64,000 nucleotides of DNA, taken from Actinomadura latina NBRC 106108. Its GTDB lineage: Bacteria > Actinomycetota > Actinomycetes > Streptosporangiales > Streptosporangiaceae. Below the pieces are notes generated by a model. It worked only from the letters and a program-made list of their open reading frames with translations, was not told the origin of the DNA and made no database searches. Of the stretch, positions 1-9,738 are shown in pieces. The translations under genes were made by a program, and so were the position numbers. Positions within the stretch are counted from its first letter, which is position 1, and each line of letters starts with the position of its first letter. The stretch covers positions 372,001-436,000 of the forward strand of contig NZ_BCQS01000003.1 in the NCBI RefSeq assembly GCF_001552195.1. The letters run 5' to 3'.

Positions 1-454
1 GCCGGTGCTCGGGCTGCTGCTGGCGACCACGCTGGTCCCCGCCCGCACGGTGGCGGTGCTGCCGATCGCCGGGATCTTCATCGGCGGCGCGATGTCGGCG
101 ACCGGGCTCACCGGGCGCCGCGCGCTGGACGAGCTGACGGCGCGGCGCGGCGAGTACGAGGGCGGCCTCGCCCTCGGCCTGCCGGCGCGGGACGCCGCGC
201 TGGAGGTGTGCCGACCGGCGGCGGCGCTCGCGCTGTTCCCCGTCCTCGACCAGACCCGCACGGTCGGGCTGGTCACGCTGCCGGGCGCGTTCGTCGGCGT
301 GCTGCTCGGCGGCGCCGACCCGATCGAGGCGGGCGCGGTGCAGCTGCTCGTCCTCATCGGGCTGCTCGCCATCGAGTCCGTCGCGGTGCTCATCACACTG
401 GAACTGGTGGCGAGGGGCCACGTCGACCAAGCCGAGTCGTACAGGAGGTCATGA
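1..454 (+). CDS. fetB: FetB/UPF0014-type iron export ABC permease, C-terminal part
   Basis: The frame is open to the left window edge, so the start and roughly the first 100 residues are missing. What remains is a polytopic membrane protein with hydrophobic segments and the UPF0014/FetB-like stretch GLVTLPGAFVGVLLGG followed by a final hydrophobic helix. In E. coli, FetAB is an ABC exporter of cytosolic iron; the role here follows from the family. The FetA-type ATPase would be expected upstream, outside the window. The TGA ends one base before the ATG of the next gene, and that gene's AGGAGG lies inside this coding region, so the two are probably cotranscribed and translationally coupled. Confidence 0.8.
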   Translation, partial: PVLGLLLATTLVPARTVAVLPIAGIFIGGAMSATGLTGRRALDELTARRGEYEGGLALGLPARDAALEVCRPAAALALFPVLDQTRTVGLVTLPGAFVGVLLGGADPIEAGAVQLLVLIGLLAIESVAVLITLELVARGHVDQAESYRRS

Positions 455-1702
455 ATGGACGCCAAGGCGTTGGACGCGCTCGGCGATGAGGTGCTCGACT
501 GGCGGTTCAAGGCGATCCCCGCGTCCGCGCACGGGATGACGGTCGACGCGGCGCGCGCGGCGCGGCTGCCGCTGGACGGCTTCGGGACGCCGCTGCTGAC
601 CCTCGACGCCGGCGCGCTCGACCACAACGTCCGGACGATGGCGGAATGGACCCGCGACGCCGGGCTCCTGCTCGCTCCCCACGGGAAGACGACGATGGCG
701 CCGGCGCTGTGGCGGCGGCAGCTGGACGCGGGGGCGTGGGGGATCACGGTCGCGAACCTGCCGCAGCTCCGGGTCGCCCGCGCGTTCGGCGTCCGGTCCG
801 TCGTGTACGCGAGCACGCTGCTCGATCCGGCCGGTCTCGCGTGGCTGTCCGGGGAGCTGGACGACAACCTGGACTTCGAGTTCGTCTCCTGGGTCGACTC
901 GGTGCGTTCCGTGGAGCTGATGGACGGGGCGCTCCGGTCGGCGCGGAGCCAGCGCCCGGTGGACGTGTGCGTCGAGCTGGGCGGGCCGAGGGGGCGCACG
1001 GGCGTCCGGGACGACGGCGACGCGCGGGAGGTCGCCGCCGCCGTCCGGAAGGCCCTGAAGCTCCGCCTTGTCGGGATCGGCGGGTACGAGGGCGCCCTCG
1101 CGCACGACGCGTCCGAGCGGAGCCGCGTCTCCGTGGACGCCTACCTGCGCCGGCTCGCGAACCTGTACCGGGGGCTGGAGTACGAGGTGGACGAGCCGAT
1201 GGTGACCGCCGGCGGCAGCGCGTTCTTCGACCAGGTCGCGGACGTGCTCGGCGGCCGGGTCGCGGAGGAGGGCGGGAAGGTCGTGCTGCGGTCGGGCGCG
1301 TACATCGTCCACGACGACGGCTTCTACCGGAACATCTCGCCCTTCGCGCGCGGCGCCGGCTCGCCGCTGCGTTCGGCCATGCACGCCTGGGGACGCGTCG
1401 TCTCCCGTCCAGAACCCGCCCTTGCGCTCCTGGACGTGGGCAAACGCGACGTCCCGTTCGATGAGGGCCTCCCGGAGCCGCAGTTCGTCCGGGGCAAGGG
1501 CCCGCTGGACGGCGCCCGCATCACCGCGCTCAACGACCAGCACGCGTTCCTCCGCGACTCCTCCGCCGAGGTGGGCGACGTCGTCCGGCTCGGTCTCTCC
1601 CACCCCTGCACCGCGTTCGACAAGTGGACGATGATCCCGGTCGTGGACGACGCCGGCGCCCCGCGCCCCCGTGTCGTCGACTACGTCCGGACGTACTTCT
1701 AG
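455..1702 (+). CDS. PLP-dependent D-threonine aldolase / D-serine dehydratase-like protein (DSD1 family)
   Basis: A 415-residue protein with an alanine-racemase-type N-terminal barrel and the DSD1-like C-terminal domain. The PLP lysine is probably Lys78 in the motif HGKTTMAP. The H-P-C motif near residue 384 (GLSHPC) matches the zinc-binding H-x-C of eukaryotic-type D-serine dehydratase and D-threonine aldolase. The likely reaction is retro-aldol cleavage of a beta-hydroxy D-amino acid or deamination of D-serine; the substrate cannot be read from sequence. The ATG follows the fetB stop directly with AGGAGG seven bases upstream. Pairing with an iron exporter is unusual and may only reflect shared transcription. 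Confidence 0.85.
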   Translation: MDAKALDALGDEVLDWRFKAIPASAHGMTVDAARAARLPLDGFGTPLLTLDAGALDHNVRTMAEWTRDAGLLLAPHGKTTMAPALWRRQLDAGAWGITVANLPQLRVARAFGVRSVVYASTLLDPAGLAWLSGELDDNLDFEFVSWVDSVRSVELMDGALRSARSQRPVDVCVELGGPRGRTGVRDDGDAREVAAAVRKALKLRLVGIGGYEGALAHDASERSRVSVDAYLRRLANLYRGLEYEVDEPMVTAGGSAFFDQVADVLGGRVAEEGGKVVLRSGAYIVHDDGFYRNISPFARGAGSPLRSAMHAWGRVVSRPEPALALLDVGKRDVPFDEGLPEPQFVRGKGPLDGARITALNDQHAFLRDSSAEVGDVVRLGLSHPCTAFDKWTMIPVVDDAGAPRPRVVDYVRTYF

Positions 1703-1980
1703 CGTCCGGGAAATCCGTTTACTCCGAGCAATCGGGTTCGCCGTGGTGTTACGGTTCTGTGTGCAAACGGGGGCCGGACGTCCCTGCCGAGGCAGGCGGG
1801 ACGGCCGTGCGATCACGGCCCGGCGCAGCCGGCGTGTGGTGAACGTTCCGTCCAGGCAGTGCGCCACGGGGGCCGATCTGCACTGGACGACGTCCGCGGC
1901 ACGGCGCTGACCCCGTCGCCGGGTCCGATCGACGAACCCCGATCACCGGAACACCGCGCGGCCCCGCGGTCGTCCCCCGG

Positions 1981-2889
1981 TCAGGGCAGCAGACCGGCGC
2001 GGCGCGCGGCGGTCACCGCCTCCAGGCGGGTGTGGCTGTCGAGCTTGCGCATCGCCGAGCGCAGGTAGCTCTTCACCGTCTCGGGCAGCAGGCCGAGGCG
2101 TTCGGCGGCCTCCGCGTTCGTGCACCCGATCGCCACATACGACAGGACGTCCAGCTCGCGGGGCGACAGGACGGGCCGCGGCGAGGCGTCCGACTCGTCC
2201 AGCCCGGCGGCGGCGAGGCGCAGCGACGCCCGGCGGAGGCGGTCGCGGGTGGGCAGGTCGTGGACCTCCTCGGCCAGCGCCCGCAACTCGGCGTGGACGG
2301 CCCGCACCTCCTCCCAGCGCGCGGCCGACGTGGCGGGCGGCAGCTGCGCGAGGGCGTCGTCCGCGCGGTCCCGGACGGCGAGGTCCTGCTCGAGGTCGCG
2401 GGCCACCTGGACGGCCGCGCCCACGACCCGGTCGGCGAGGCCCAGCGGCTCCCGCAGCGCGCCGTAGATGACGCCCCGGACGCGGCGGCGGACCACGATG
2501 GGGACGGCGACGATCGACAGCAGCCCCTCGCGTCCGACCGGCCTGTCGTAGTCGTCGCTGATCGACGCCGCGCACGGGTAGTTGCTCACCCAGGCGGGGC
2601 GTCCCATGGCCATCGCCTTGCCGCCGAGGCCGTTGCCCTGCCGCACGACCAGGCCGTTCAGCGAGTCGGTCGTGTTGCCGACGAGCTCGGTGATGCGCAT
2701 TCGGTCCTGGCCGCTCAGCGCGCCGCCGAACACCATGGGCAGGCCGGTCGTGCGGTGCAGCGTCAGTATCGCGGCCCGGACGGCTCCCGCGTCGTCGCGC
2801 GTCATGCTGGGGCCACTCCCCGGGCCTCCCAGTACAGGCGCATCCATGCTCCCGAGCATGCCTTGCCCTGGGCCGTCACGGAAGGTCAC
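1981..2889 (-). CDS. GAF-domain LuxR-family transcriptional regulator
   Basis: Up to 302 residues: a GAF-like sensor from about residue 40 to 180, a helical linker, and a C-terminal LuxR helix-turn-helix (LSPRELDVLSYVAIG, then TVKSYLRSAMRKL). No response-regulator receiver domain is present, so the GAF part probably senses a small ligand. The longest frame starts at GTG 2889; internal ATGs at 2859, 2847 and 2805 are possible and the true start is uncertain. It lies 12 bp downstream of the acyl-CoA synthetase pair on the same strand, so it may belong to that operon and regulate it. Confidence 0.8.
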   Translation of the reverse strand: MTFRDGPGQGMLGSMDAPVLGGPGSGPSMTRDDAGAVRAAILTLHRTTGLPMVFGGALSGQDRMRITELVGNTTDSLNGLVVRQGNGLGGKAMAMGRPAWVSNYPCAASISDDYDRPVGREGLLSIVAVPIVVRRRVRGVIYGALREPLGLADRVVGAAVQVARDLEQDLAVRDRADDALAQLPPATSAARWEEVRAVHAELRALAEEVHDLPTRDRLRRASLRLAAAGLDESDASPRPVLSPRELDVLSYVAIGCTNAEAAERLGLLPETVKSYLRSAMRKLDSHTRLEAVTAARRAGLLP

Positions 2890-2901
2890 GCGCTGAGAAA
2901 C

Positions 2902-4545
2902 TCAGGCGTGCCTGGTCGTGGCGGCGTCCTCCAGGCCCAGGATGTCGATGGCCTCGGCGCGCATCTGGACCTTGCGGATCTTTCCGGTGACCGTCATCGG
3001 GAACTCGTCCACGACGTGCACGTAGCGGGGGATCTTGTAATGGGCGAGCTTGCCCTCGCAGAACGCGCGCAGCTCACCGGCGGTCAGGCCCGGCACGCCC
3101 TGGCGGAGGCGCACCCACGCCATCAGCTCCTCGCCGTACTTCTCGTCGGGGACGCCGATGACCTGCGCGTCCACGATGTCGGGATGGGTGTAGAGGAACT
3201 CTTCGATCTCGCGCGGGTAGATGTTCTCCCCGCCGCGGATCACCATGTCCTTGATGCGGCCGGTGATGTTGACGTAGCCGTCGCCGTCCATCACGGCGAG
3301 GTCGCCGGTGTGCATCCAGCGGGCGGCGTCGATGGCCTGGGCGGTCTTGTCGGGTTCCTCCCAGTAGCCGAGCATCACCGAGTAGCCGCGCGTGCAGAAC
3401 TCGCCGGTGGTGCCGCGCGGGACGGTCACGCCCGTCTCCGGGTCGATGATCTTGATCTCCAGGTGCGGCAGGACGGTGCCGACCGTGGAGACGCGCCGGT
3501 CGAGCGAGTCGCCCGCCCGGGTCTGCGTCGACACCGGGGACGTCTCCGTCATGCCGTAGCAGATCGCGACCTCGCTCATCCCGAGCCGGTCGATGACCTG
3601 CTTCATCACCTCGACCGGGCACGGCGAACCCGCCATGATCCCGGTGCGGAGGGCCGAGAGGTCGAGGCCGTCCACCGAGGGCTCGTTCAGGACGGCGATG
3701 AACATCGTCGGCACCCCGTACAGCGACGTGCAGCGTTCGGCCGCGGCCGCCTCCAGGGTCGCCTTCGGGTCGAACGCCGGCGCCGGGATGACGACGCACG
3801 CGCCGTGGCTGGTCGCCGCGAGGTTGCCCATGACCATGCCGAAGCAGTGGTAGAAGGGCACCGGGACGCACACGCGGTCTTCTTCGTCGTAGCCGCACAG
3901 TTCGCCGACGAAGTAGCCGTTGTTCAGGATGTTGTGGTGCGACAGTGTCGCGCCCTTGGGGAAACCCGTCGTCCCGGACGTGTACTGGATGTTGATGGGG
4001 TCGTCGGCGGTCAGCGTCCGGGCGATGTCGTTCAGGACGGCCGGGTCAGCCGTGCGGCCGGCTTCCATGAGCGCGTCCCAGTCGGACGTGCCGATGAGGA
4101 TGACGTCGCGTAGGGCGGTGCACTTCGGCTTGACCTCGTCCACCATCGCCGCGTAGTCGGACGTCTTGAACGTGGATGCCGATACCAGCGTCCGTATGCC
4201 CGCCTGGTTGAGGACGTACTCCAGTTCGTGCACCCGGTAGGCGGGGTTGATGTTGACCAGGATCGCGCCCAGCTTCGCCGTCGCGTACTGGACGAGCATC
4301 CACTCGGCGCAGTTCGGCGACCAGATCCCGACGCGGTCGCCCTTGACGACACCGAGGTCGCGCAGGCCGAGCGCGACCGCTTCCACGTCGTCGGCGAACT
4401 GCTCGTACGTCCAGCGTTGCCCGGACGTCCTGTCGACGAGCGCATCGCGTTCGGAGTAGGCGGCGACCGTCTTGTCGAGGTTCGCACCGATGGTGTCACC
4501 GAGCAGCGGGGTGCTCGATATGCCGGATGCGTAGGAGAGGGTCAT
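2902..4545 (-). CDS. Fatty-acyl-CoA synthetase, AMP-binding (ANL) superfamily
   Basis: A 547-residue ANL adenylate-forming enzyme, normal length for a FadD-type ligase. The phosphate-binding motif [12 protein letters not shown] is at about 188-199. The A8 hinge and the C-terminal catalytic lysine (TVTGKIRK) are intact. The expected reaction is ATP-dependent activation of a carboxylic acid to its CoA thioester; chain length is unknown. The ATG overlaps the TGA of the upstream synthetase (ATGA) behind a GAGGAGG site, so the two are translationally coupled. Confidence 0.9.
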   Translation of the reverse strand: MTLSYASGISSTPLLGDTIGANLDKTVAAYSERDALVDRTSGQRWTYEQFADDVEAVALGLRDLGVVKGDRVGIWSPNCAEWMLVQYATAKLGAILVNINPAYRVHELEYVLNQAGIRTLVSASTFKTSDYAAMVDEVKPKCTALRDVILIGTSDWDALMEAGRTADPAVLNDIARTLTADDPINIQYTSGTTGFPKGATLSHHNILNNGYFVGELCGYDEEDRVCVPVPFYHCFGMVMGNLAATSHGACVVIPAPAFDPKATLEAAAAERCTSLYGVPTMFIAVLNEPSVDGLDLSALRTGIMAGSPCPVEVMKQVIDRLGMSEVAICYGMTETSPVSTQTRAGDSLDRRVSTVGTVLPHLEIKIIDPETGVTVPRGTTGEFCTRGYSVMLGYWEEPDKTAQAIDAARWMHTGDLAVMDGDGYVNITGRIKDMVIRGGENIYPREIEEFLYTHPDIVDAQVIGVPDEKYGEELMAWVRLRQGVPGLTAGELRAFCEGKLAHYKIPRYVHVVDEFPMTVTGKIRKVQMRAEAIDILGLEDAATTRHA

Positions 4546-6224
4546 CGCAGGTCCTCCTCACGGAACTCGCCCTCCGGCCGGTCCTCCGCACCGGGGTGCT
4601 TGCCGATCTCGCCGGTCCGCAGCTCGACCCGGCGGATCTTGCCGGAGATCGTCTTCGGCAGCTCGGCGAACTCCAGCAGCCGGATCCGCTTGTACGGCGA
4701 CAGCTGCTCCCGGCTGTGCGCGAAGATCGCCCGCGCGGTCTCGGCGGTCGGCGCCCAGCCGTTCGCCAGGGTCACGTACGCCTTCGGGACGGCCGCTCTG
4801 ACCGGGTCCGGCGACGGCACGACGGCGGCCTCCGCGACCGCCTCGTGCTCGATCAGCACGCTCTCCAGCTCGAACGGCGAGATCTTGTAGTCGGATGCCT
4901 TGAACACGTCGTCGGCGCGTCCGACATAGGTGATGTATCCGTCCTTGTCGCGGGAGCCGATGTCGCCGGTGTGGTAGTGGCCGCCCGCCATCGCCTCGTC
5001 CGTGCGCGCCTCGTCGCCGTGGTACCCGGTCATCAGCCCGATCGGACGGTCCTCCAGGTCGAGGCAGATCTCGCCCTCGTCCGCGGCCTCGCCGGTCAGC
5101 GGGTCGATCAGCACGACCTGGTAGCCGGGCAGCGGACGTCCCATCGACCCCGGCTTGACCATCTGGCCGGGCGTGTTGGCGATCTGGGCGGTCGTCTCGG
5201 TCTGCCCGAACCCGTCCCGGATCGTCCGGCCCCAGGCGTCCTTCACCCGCTCGATGACCTCGGGGTTCAGCGGCTCGCCGGCCGCGACGACCTCGCGCGG
5301 CGGCGTGCCGAGCCGGCCGAGATCGGCCTGGATCAGCATCCGCCACACGGTCGGCGGCGCGCAGAAGCTCGTCACGCCGCACCGCTCCAGCGTGTCGAGC
5401 AGCCGGTCGGGGTCGAAGCGCGTGTAGTTGAAGATGAACACGCACGCCTCGGCGTCCCACGGCGCGAAGATGTTGCTCCACGCGTGCTTCGCCCAGCCCG
5501 GCGAGGAGATGTTCAGGTGGACGTCCCCGGGCCGCAGCCCGATCCAGTACATCGTGGACAGGTGCCCGGCCGGGTAGGACGCGTGCGTGTGCTCGACCAG
5601 CTTCGGCTGCGCTGTCGTCCCGGACGTGAAGTAGAGCAGCAGCGTGTCCCGCGACATCGTCAGCCCGTACGGGGTGAAGCCCTCCGCCTCCTCGTAGGCG
5701 TCCGAGTAGGTGACCCACCCCTCCACCGGCTCGCCCACGGCGATCTTCGTGTAGTCGCCCTCGACCCCGTCGAACTTCCCGGTGTCGGACGAGGTGACGA
5801 CCACGTGCCGCGCCTTGCCCCGGTTCACCCGGTCCTGCAGGTCGGCCGTGCCCAGCAGCGGCGTGCACGGGATCATGATGGCGCCGATCTTCATCGTCGC
5901 CAGCACCGTCTCCCACAGCTCGACCTGGTTGCCGAGCATCAGGATGACCCGGTCGCCGCGCCGCACGCCCGCCCGGCGCAGCATGTTCGCGACCTGGTTG
6001 GACCGCCGCGACAGCTGCAGGAACGAGTACTTCGCCTCCGAGCCGTCCTCCTCGACGATCCACAGCGCGGGCGAGTCGTTGCCCTCGGCGATCTTGTCGA
6101 ACCAGTCCAGCGCCCAGTTGAAACCGGTCAGCACCGGCCAGCGGAACTTCTCGTACGCCGTCGTGTAGTCGTCGCGATGCGCGAGCAGGAAGTCGCGCGC
6201 CGCGCGGAACTCGACTGCGGGCAT
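4542..6224 (-). CDS. Acyl-CoA synthetase of the acetyl/benzoyl-CoA ligase type
   Basis: A 560-residue ANL enzyme. The P-loop-like motif [11 protein letters not shown] is at about 199-209 and the C-terminal lysine motif is [13 protein letters not shown]. The N-terminus resembles AcsA-like and aryl-CoA ligases rather than FadD, so it probably activates a different acid from its downstream partner. The start at 6224 has GAGGAGAG a few bases upstream; the longer frame to 6293 has no comparable site. It is first of a two-synthetase operon that may include the GAF-LuxR gene. Confidence 0.88.
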   Translation of the reverse strand: MPAVEFRAARDFLLAHRDDYTTAYEKFRWPVLTGFNWALDWFDKIAEGNDSPALWIVEEDGSEAKYSFLQLSRRSNQVANMLRRAGVRRGDRVILMLGNQVELWETVLATMKIGAIMIPCTPLLGTADLQDRVNRGKARHVVVTSSDTGKFDGVEGDYTKIAVGEPVEGWVTYSDAYEEAEGFTPYGLTMSRDTLLLYFTSGTTAQPKLVEHTHASYPAGHLSTMYWIGLRPGDVHLNISSPGWAKHAWSNIFAPWDAEACVFIFNYTRFDPDRLLDTLERCGVTSFCAPPTVWRMLIQADLGRLGTPPREVVAAGEPLNPEVIERVKDAWGRTIRDGFGQTETTAQIANTPGQMVKPGSMGRPLPGYQVVLIDPLTGEAADEGEICLDLEDRPIGLMTGYHGDEARTDEAMAGGHYHTGDIGSRDKDGYITYVGRADDVFKASDYKISPFELESVLIEHEAVAEAAVVPSPDPVRAAVPKAYVTLANGWAPTAETARAIFAHSREQLSPYKRIRLLEFAELPKTISGKIRRVELRTGEIGKHPGAEDRPEGEFREEDLR

Positions 6225-6291
6225 GGTCTCTCCTCGTAGCCGGACGGACACCCGGTCACAAGAATGGTTCGCCATCCCGGTGACCTGCGCC

Positions 6292-6307
6292 ACCCCCGAA
6301 CGGGGGT
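6292..6307. terminator. Short GC hairpin between doxX and the synthetase operon
   Basis: Six-base stem ACCCCC/GGGGGT with a four-base loop, downstream of doxX on the minus strand. No T tract is visible, so this is a weak terminator call. Confidence 0.35.
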
Positions 6308-6371
6308 AGTCGAAACCGTCCTACCCGCCTGGTCCGGGGCGGGAATCCCACCCGCCGCCGCAGGGTCCGCG

Positions 6372-6800
6372 TCAGCGCTTGAGGGAGTGGAGCAGCCGGC
6401 GGGTTTCGGGGCGGCGGTTCCAGGCGATCAGGGCGAACACGACGGCGAAGGCAGCGGGCATCGCGCTCCACGCGGGCTCCAGCACCAGGATCTGGGTGAG
6501 GATCGCGCCGATCATCAGGCCGATCAGCCCGGTCGCGGCGACCCCGGCCAGGCGGGGGATCACCAGCCCGATCGCGCCGGCGACCTCGACGAGGCCGGTG
6601 ACGTAGCGGAACCACTGGCCCCAGCCGATCTGCTCGAACGTCTCGACGGCGTCGGCCTGGCCGATCAGCTTGGGGAGCCCCGAGGCGATCAGCAGGAACG
6701 CGGCCAGCAGGATCTGCGCGCCCCACAGCACCTTGCGGCGGGTGCCGTGGTCGGCGGCGGTGATGGTGGACGGGGCGGCGTGAGCGGTCTGGGTGGTCAT
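6372..6800 (-). CDS. DoxX family membrane protein
   Basis: A 142-residue protein with four predicted membrane segments (about 28-46, 68-88, 90-112 and 113-130), typical of the DoxX/DoxD family. Members are linked to quinone- or thiol-related redox functions, but the exact role is not fixed. The start at 6800 is supported by ACGGAGGGA eight bases upstream. It stands alone, with an AT-richer stretch (about 6880-6910) further upstream. Confidence 0.82.
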   Translation of the reverse strand: MTTQTAHAAPSTITAADHGTRRKVLWGAQILLAAFLLIASGLPKLIGQADAVETFEQIGWGQWFRYVTGLVEVAGAIGLVIPRLAGVAATGLIGLMIGAILTQILVLEPAWSAMPAAFAVVFALIAWNRRPETRRLLHSLKR

Positions 6801-6992
6801 GGTGGTGGTCCCTCCGTGCGGTGCGTCTCATCGGCCTTTCACTAACGCGTCGCACGGCCCGCGCCCGGATCGACACCCCACCCGATTTTTCTTCAAGATT
6901 TTCTTCGCGACCCCAACGCCGCAGGTCAGAGCGGTGAGTCGCGTGGGCGTCGGGGCTTCTGCACGGTGCGTCAGACGACGTCGCCGCGGCCG

Positions 6993-7676
6993 TCAGGGAA
7001 CTCGGAAGCCGCGGAAGGTCACGTGCTTCCGGGTCTTGAAGCCGAGCCGTTCGTAGAGCGCGATCGCCCCGGTGTTCGCCTCGGCCGCGTGCAGGAACGG
7101 ACGGTTGCCCCGGGACGTGATGTGGGCAGCGAGCGCGCGTACCAGCCGGGCGGCGTGGCCGCGCCCGCGCGCCTCGGGGGCGGTGCAGACGGTGCTGATC
7201 TCCGTCCATCCCGGCGGCCGGAGCCGTTCGCCCGCCATCGCCACCAGGGCGCCGTTCTCGCGGACGCCGACATAGGTGCCGAGTTCGTGCGTGCGCGCCC
7301 AGAACGGCCCCGGCCGGGTCCGTGCGACGAGGTCGAGCATGTCGGGTACGTCATCCGCGCCCAGTTCCTCCACCCCCGTGTCAGTCTCGCTGCTACCGCG
7401 CCACACCATCTGGAGGCCGTCCAGGACGAACACTGGCTCCCAATCCGGCGGCGGGATCGCGGGGCTGCTGAACATGTCGGCGAGTTCCCCGCTCCCGAGT
7501 AGCCGGGCGAGGTCGGACCACTCCGCCGCGTCCGGCTCGGCGGACACCGCGGAGAACGTCGAGACCCCCGGCACATAACCGGCGACCCGTCCCAGCCGGC
7601 GCGCAAGGTGCGCATGGTGTCCACGAAGCGACTCGCCCACAGGGTCGTCCAGCGCGACCTCGTCGCGGTCTGCCAT
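6993..7676 (-). CDS. GNAT family N-acetyltransferase
   Basis: About 227 residues from the ATG at 7676. The C-terminal half is a GNAT fold with the acetyl-CoA pyrophosphate loop in CTAPEARGRGHAARLV, followed by the conserved LYERLGFK motif. The N-terminal half is a degenerate second domain, as in FR47-type two-domain acetyltransferases. Substrate unknown. The ATG at 7676 has AGAGG nine bases upstream; an in-frame start at 7709 is less well supported. Confidence 0.82.
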   Translation of the reverse strand: MADRDEVALDDPVGESLRGHHAHLARRLGRVAGYVPGVSTFSAVSAEPDAAEWSDLARLLGSGELADMFSSPAIPPPDWEPVFVLDGLQMVWRGSSETDTGVEELGADDVPDMLDLVARTRPGPFWARTHELGTYVGVRENGALVAMAGERLRPPGWTEISTVCTAPEARGRGHAARLVRALAAHITSRGNRPFLHAAEANTGAIALYERLGFKTRKHVTFRGFRVP

Positions 7677-7857
7677 CGTGCCGAACCTCTCACCGTGGGC
7701 GAAAACCAAGCGAATTTTACTGCCAGACTCGATCGAGTCGGCCTCGTGGCTTGCGGCTGAGGTGCCCTCGGGGTGGCGCTCGGCCGGGAGCCAGGGTGCC
7801 TGTACCGAAACGCGAACGTGCCGCCCTCCGCAGGGGAGGACGGTACGTCCAGCCGGT

Positions 7858-8625
7858 CTACTTGGACGGGATGTAGGGCGGGGCCACGCCCCAGCCCCAG
7901 TGCGGCATGGGGGCCTTCAGGGGTGGGGTCGCGTCGGGCTGGGAGTTGGACAGGGCTATGCGCGTGCCCCACTCGATGTAGGACGTGAAGGCGGCGCGGA
8001 ACTCGGGGTCGTCCGGGAGGCCGACCTCGTCCGCGGCGTCCATGAGGAGGGAGACCCAGCGGCGGCGCTGGGCCTCGGTGATGCCGCGGCGCAGGTGCTG
8101 GCGGACCATGTGGTGGTAGCCGCCGCGCTCCTGGCTGTAGCGCTCAGGGCCGCGGAAGACCTCGCTCAGCCAGATCGCGACCCATTTCGGGTGGTCCGGG
8201 GCCATGTGCTCGAAGAGGGGGAACAGCAGGTCGTCCTTGAGGACGTTGCCGTAGAAGACCTCGGTGAGGCGTTCGAAGGCTTCGGTTCCGCCCGCCCAGT
8301 CGTAGATCGTCGGGACGGACGAGCCGGCGCCGCGCACGGGCGTCTGCTCGTAGTGCCGCATCTCCTCGATCTGCCGCACGTACGGCTTGATCTCGGCGAA
8401 GAAGGCGGGGAAGTGCTCGCCGCCGCGGAACCCCTTCATGTGGTCGTCGGTGGACGTCCAGCCGATGCGCAGGATGTAGGACGAGGGCTCCTCGACGCAG
8501 CGGGACAGCTCGAAGTCCACGCATTGCGGCGCGGCGGCGAGGGGGACGGAGGCGCGGGCGTAGGCGGCCTCGAACTCGTCGGCCTGGTGCGGGTCGATGC
8601 GGTAGCGGATGTACTCAACGATCAA
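7858..8625 (-). CDS. ABM domain fused to group II truncated hemoglobin
   Basis: A 255-residue two-domain protein. Residues 1-95 form an antibiotic-biosynthesis-monooxygenase (ABM, dimeric alpha-beta barrel) domain; residues about 105-240 are a truncated hemoglobin. Visible heme-pocket residues are Tyr125 (helix B region), His177 in RQHL as the probable proximal ligand, and Trp190 (the G8 Trp of group II globins). Such chimeras are described in actinomycetes such as Streptomyces avermitilis. The likely role is oxygen, NO or peroxide chemistry coupled to oxidation of a small aromatic, but the substrate is unknown. A direct repeat upstream may be regulatory. Confidence 0.88.
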   Translation of the reverse strand: MIVEYIRYRIDPHQADEFEAAYARASVPLAAAPQCVDFELSRCVEEPSSYILRIGWTSTDDHMKGFRGGEHFPAFFAEIKPYVRQIEEMRHYEQTPVRGAGSSVPTIYDWAGGTEAFERLTEVFYGNVLKDDLLFPLFEHMAPDHPKWVAIWLSEVFRGPERYSQERGGYHHMVRQHLRRGITEAQRRRWVSLLMDAADEVGLPDDPEFRAAFTSYIEWGTRIALSNSQPDATPPLKAPMPHWGWGVAPPYIPSK

Positions 8626-8659
8626 GGAAGCCCCCAGAAGCGACCGGTCGGGCTATCAC

Positions 8660-8675
8660 TGTAATCCTGTAATCA
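8660..8675 (-). promoter_or_regulatory. TGTAATC direct repeat upstream of the ABM-globin gene
   Basis: Two adjacent 8-bp units, TGTAATCC and TGTAATCA on the plus strand, 35-50 bp before the start of the minus-strand globin gene. This is an AT-rich island in GC-rich DNA, placed where an operator would sit. The binding protein is unknown. Confidence 0.35.
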
Positions 8676-8761
8676 TTGGACCGGAAGCCAAATGATCAAT
8701 CTGGGGCGGATGCGAGTGGTCTTCCGGCCGGATGTCCGGCTCCCCGTGCGACGGGCGTGCT

Positions 8762-9202
8762 TCAGCGGGACGGCCGCGTCCGCATCCGGCGCGCTTCGAG
8801 GGCCAGGAAACCCGCGAGCACGACGACGGCGGCGGACTCCAGGCCCAGCGAGACCGCGATGACGGTCCGGTAGCCGCCTTCCTGGAAGCCGAAAAGTGTG
8901 CCCGTCTCGCTGATCAGAAGGCCGATGATGGTGCCGGCCGCGAACACGATCCCCCCGAGCGCCACGAGCGCGTGCGCCGCCCGTCCGGCGGCCGGGACCG
9001 ACCGGACCCCCGGGAGCGACCCGAGCGGGCTCACCAGAAGGAGCCCGAGCGCCACCGCCCCCGCGAAGTTGAGCAGGAACAGGACGCCGATGGTCGGGAC
9101 GTCGCGGTAGTCGTCGGCGAAGTACTCGTACAGATGGAGGGCGCCGATGCCGAACAGGAGCAGGGCGCCCAGGTAGCGCAGTAGGTCACGCATGGCAATC
9201 AC
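8762..9202 (-). CDS. Small four-helix membrane protein, unknown function
   Basis: A 146-residue protein with four hydrophobic helices (about 8-26, 42-60, 78-98 and 112-134) and a basic C-terminus. I do not recognise a family. It starts at GTG 9202 or ATG 9193, and the upstream lipoprotein gene ends nine bases earlier, so the two are probably cotranscribed and may work together at the membrane. Confidence 0.7.
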   Translation of the reverse strand: MIAMRDLLRYLGALLLFGIGALHLYEYFADDYRDVPTIGVLFLLNFAGAVALGLLLVSPLGSLPGVRSVPAAGRAAHALVALGGIVFAAGTIIGLLISETGTLFGFQEGGYRTVIAVSLGLESAAVVVLAGFLALEARRMRTRPSR

Positions 9203-9210
9203 CCGTAGGA

Positions 9211-9738
9211 CTATTTGGTGACCGCGCTACCGGACGGCGACAGCACGTACCACTTGGCGCCGAACTGGTCGAGCCCTTGCCCCCCGGTGCTGCCGCCGGA
9301 GGTGCCGTCGGGCGCGTAGTAGTACAGCGGGTGCCCGGAATAGCTGACTTCCGTCGTGCCGTCGCTCCGCTTGGTGGTGCTCAGCTTCGAGGCGTCCGCG
9401 CCCGAACCGGGCTGGGGCCGCACGCTGGTCGTGACCGGCGGCCACACCGACGTGCACGCCCCGGAGCAGGACGACTTGCCCCCCGTGTCCTTCTCGAAGA
9501 GGTAGACCGTCCGGCCCGTGCCGTCGACCAGGATCGGCCCCAGGTTCCCCACGCTCGCCGCCTTGATCGTCTGGCCGGACGTGCCGCCGGTGGGCGCCGA
9601 GGACGTCGCCGATCCGCCGCCGTAGCCGGACGATCCCGATCCGCTCGATCCGCCTCCGCCGCACCCGGCGACCGTCGCCAGAGCCACTCCGGCGGTCGCT
9701 CCCGCCATGATCATCGGCAGTCGACGTATCCGGGACAT
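9211..9738 (-). CDS. Secreted lipoprotein with Lipoprotein_15 repeat
   Basis: A 175-residue lipoprotein. The signal peptide ends in the lipobox TVAGC and is followed by a Gly/Ser-rich tether. The folded part (about 57-172) carries the motif TVYLFEKDTGGKSSCSGACT-type with WPP, characteristic of the 'secreted repeat of unknown function' family PF03640. Two close cysteines (SCSGAC) could form a disulfide or bind metal. GGGAGGG precedes the ATG. It forms a pair with the downstream membrane protein. Confidence 0.85.
   Translation of the reverse strand: MSRIRRLPMIMAGATAGVALATVAGCGGGGSSGSGSSGYGGGSATSSAPTGGTSGQTIKAASVGNLGPILVDGTGRTVYLFEKDTGGKSSCSGACTSVWPPVTTSVRPQPGSGADASKLSTTKRSDGTTEVSYSGHPLYYYAPDGTSGGSTGGQGLDQFGAKWYVLSPSGSAVTK

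Noticed and set aside
449..1867. 472-codon minus-strand frame opposite the PLP enzyme
   Set aside because: Arg/Val/Asp-rich shadow of a clear plus-strand enzyme with conserved catalytic motifs.
2032..4113. 693-codon plus-strand frame opposite the LuxR and acyl-CoA synthetase genes
   Set aside because: Composition of an antisense shadow (His/Arg/Val/Asp) and it spans two well-supported minus-strand genes.
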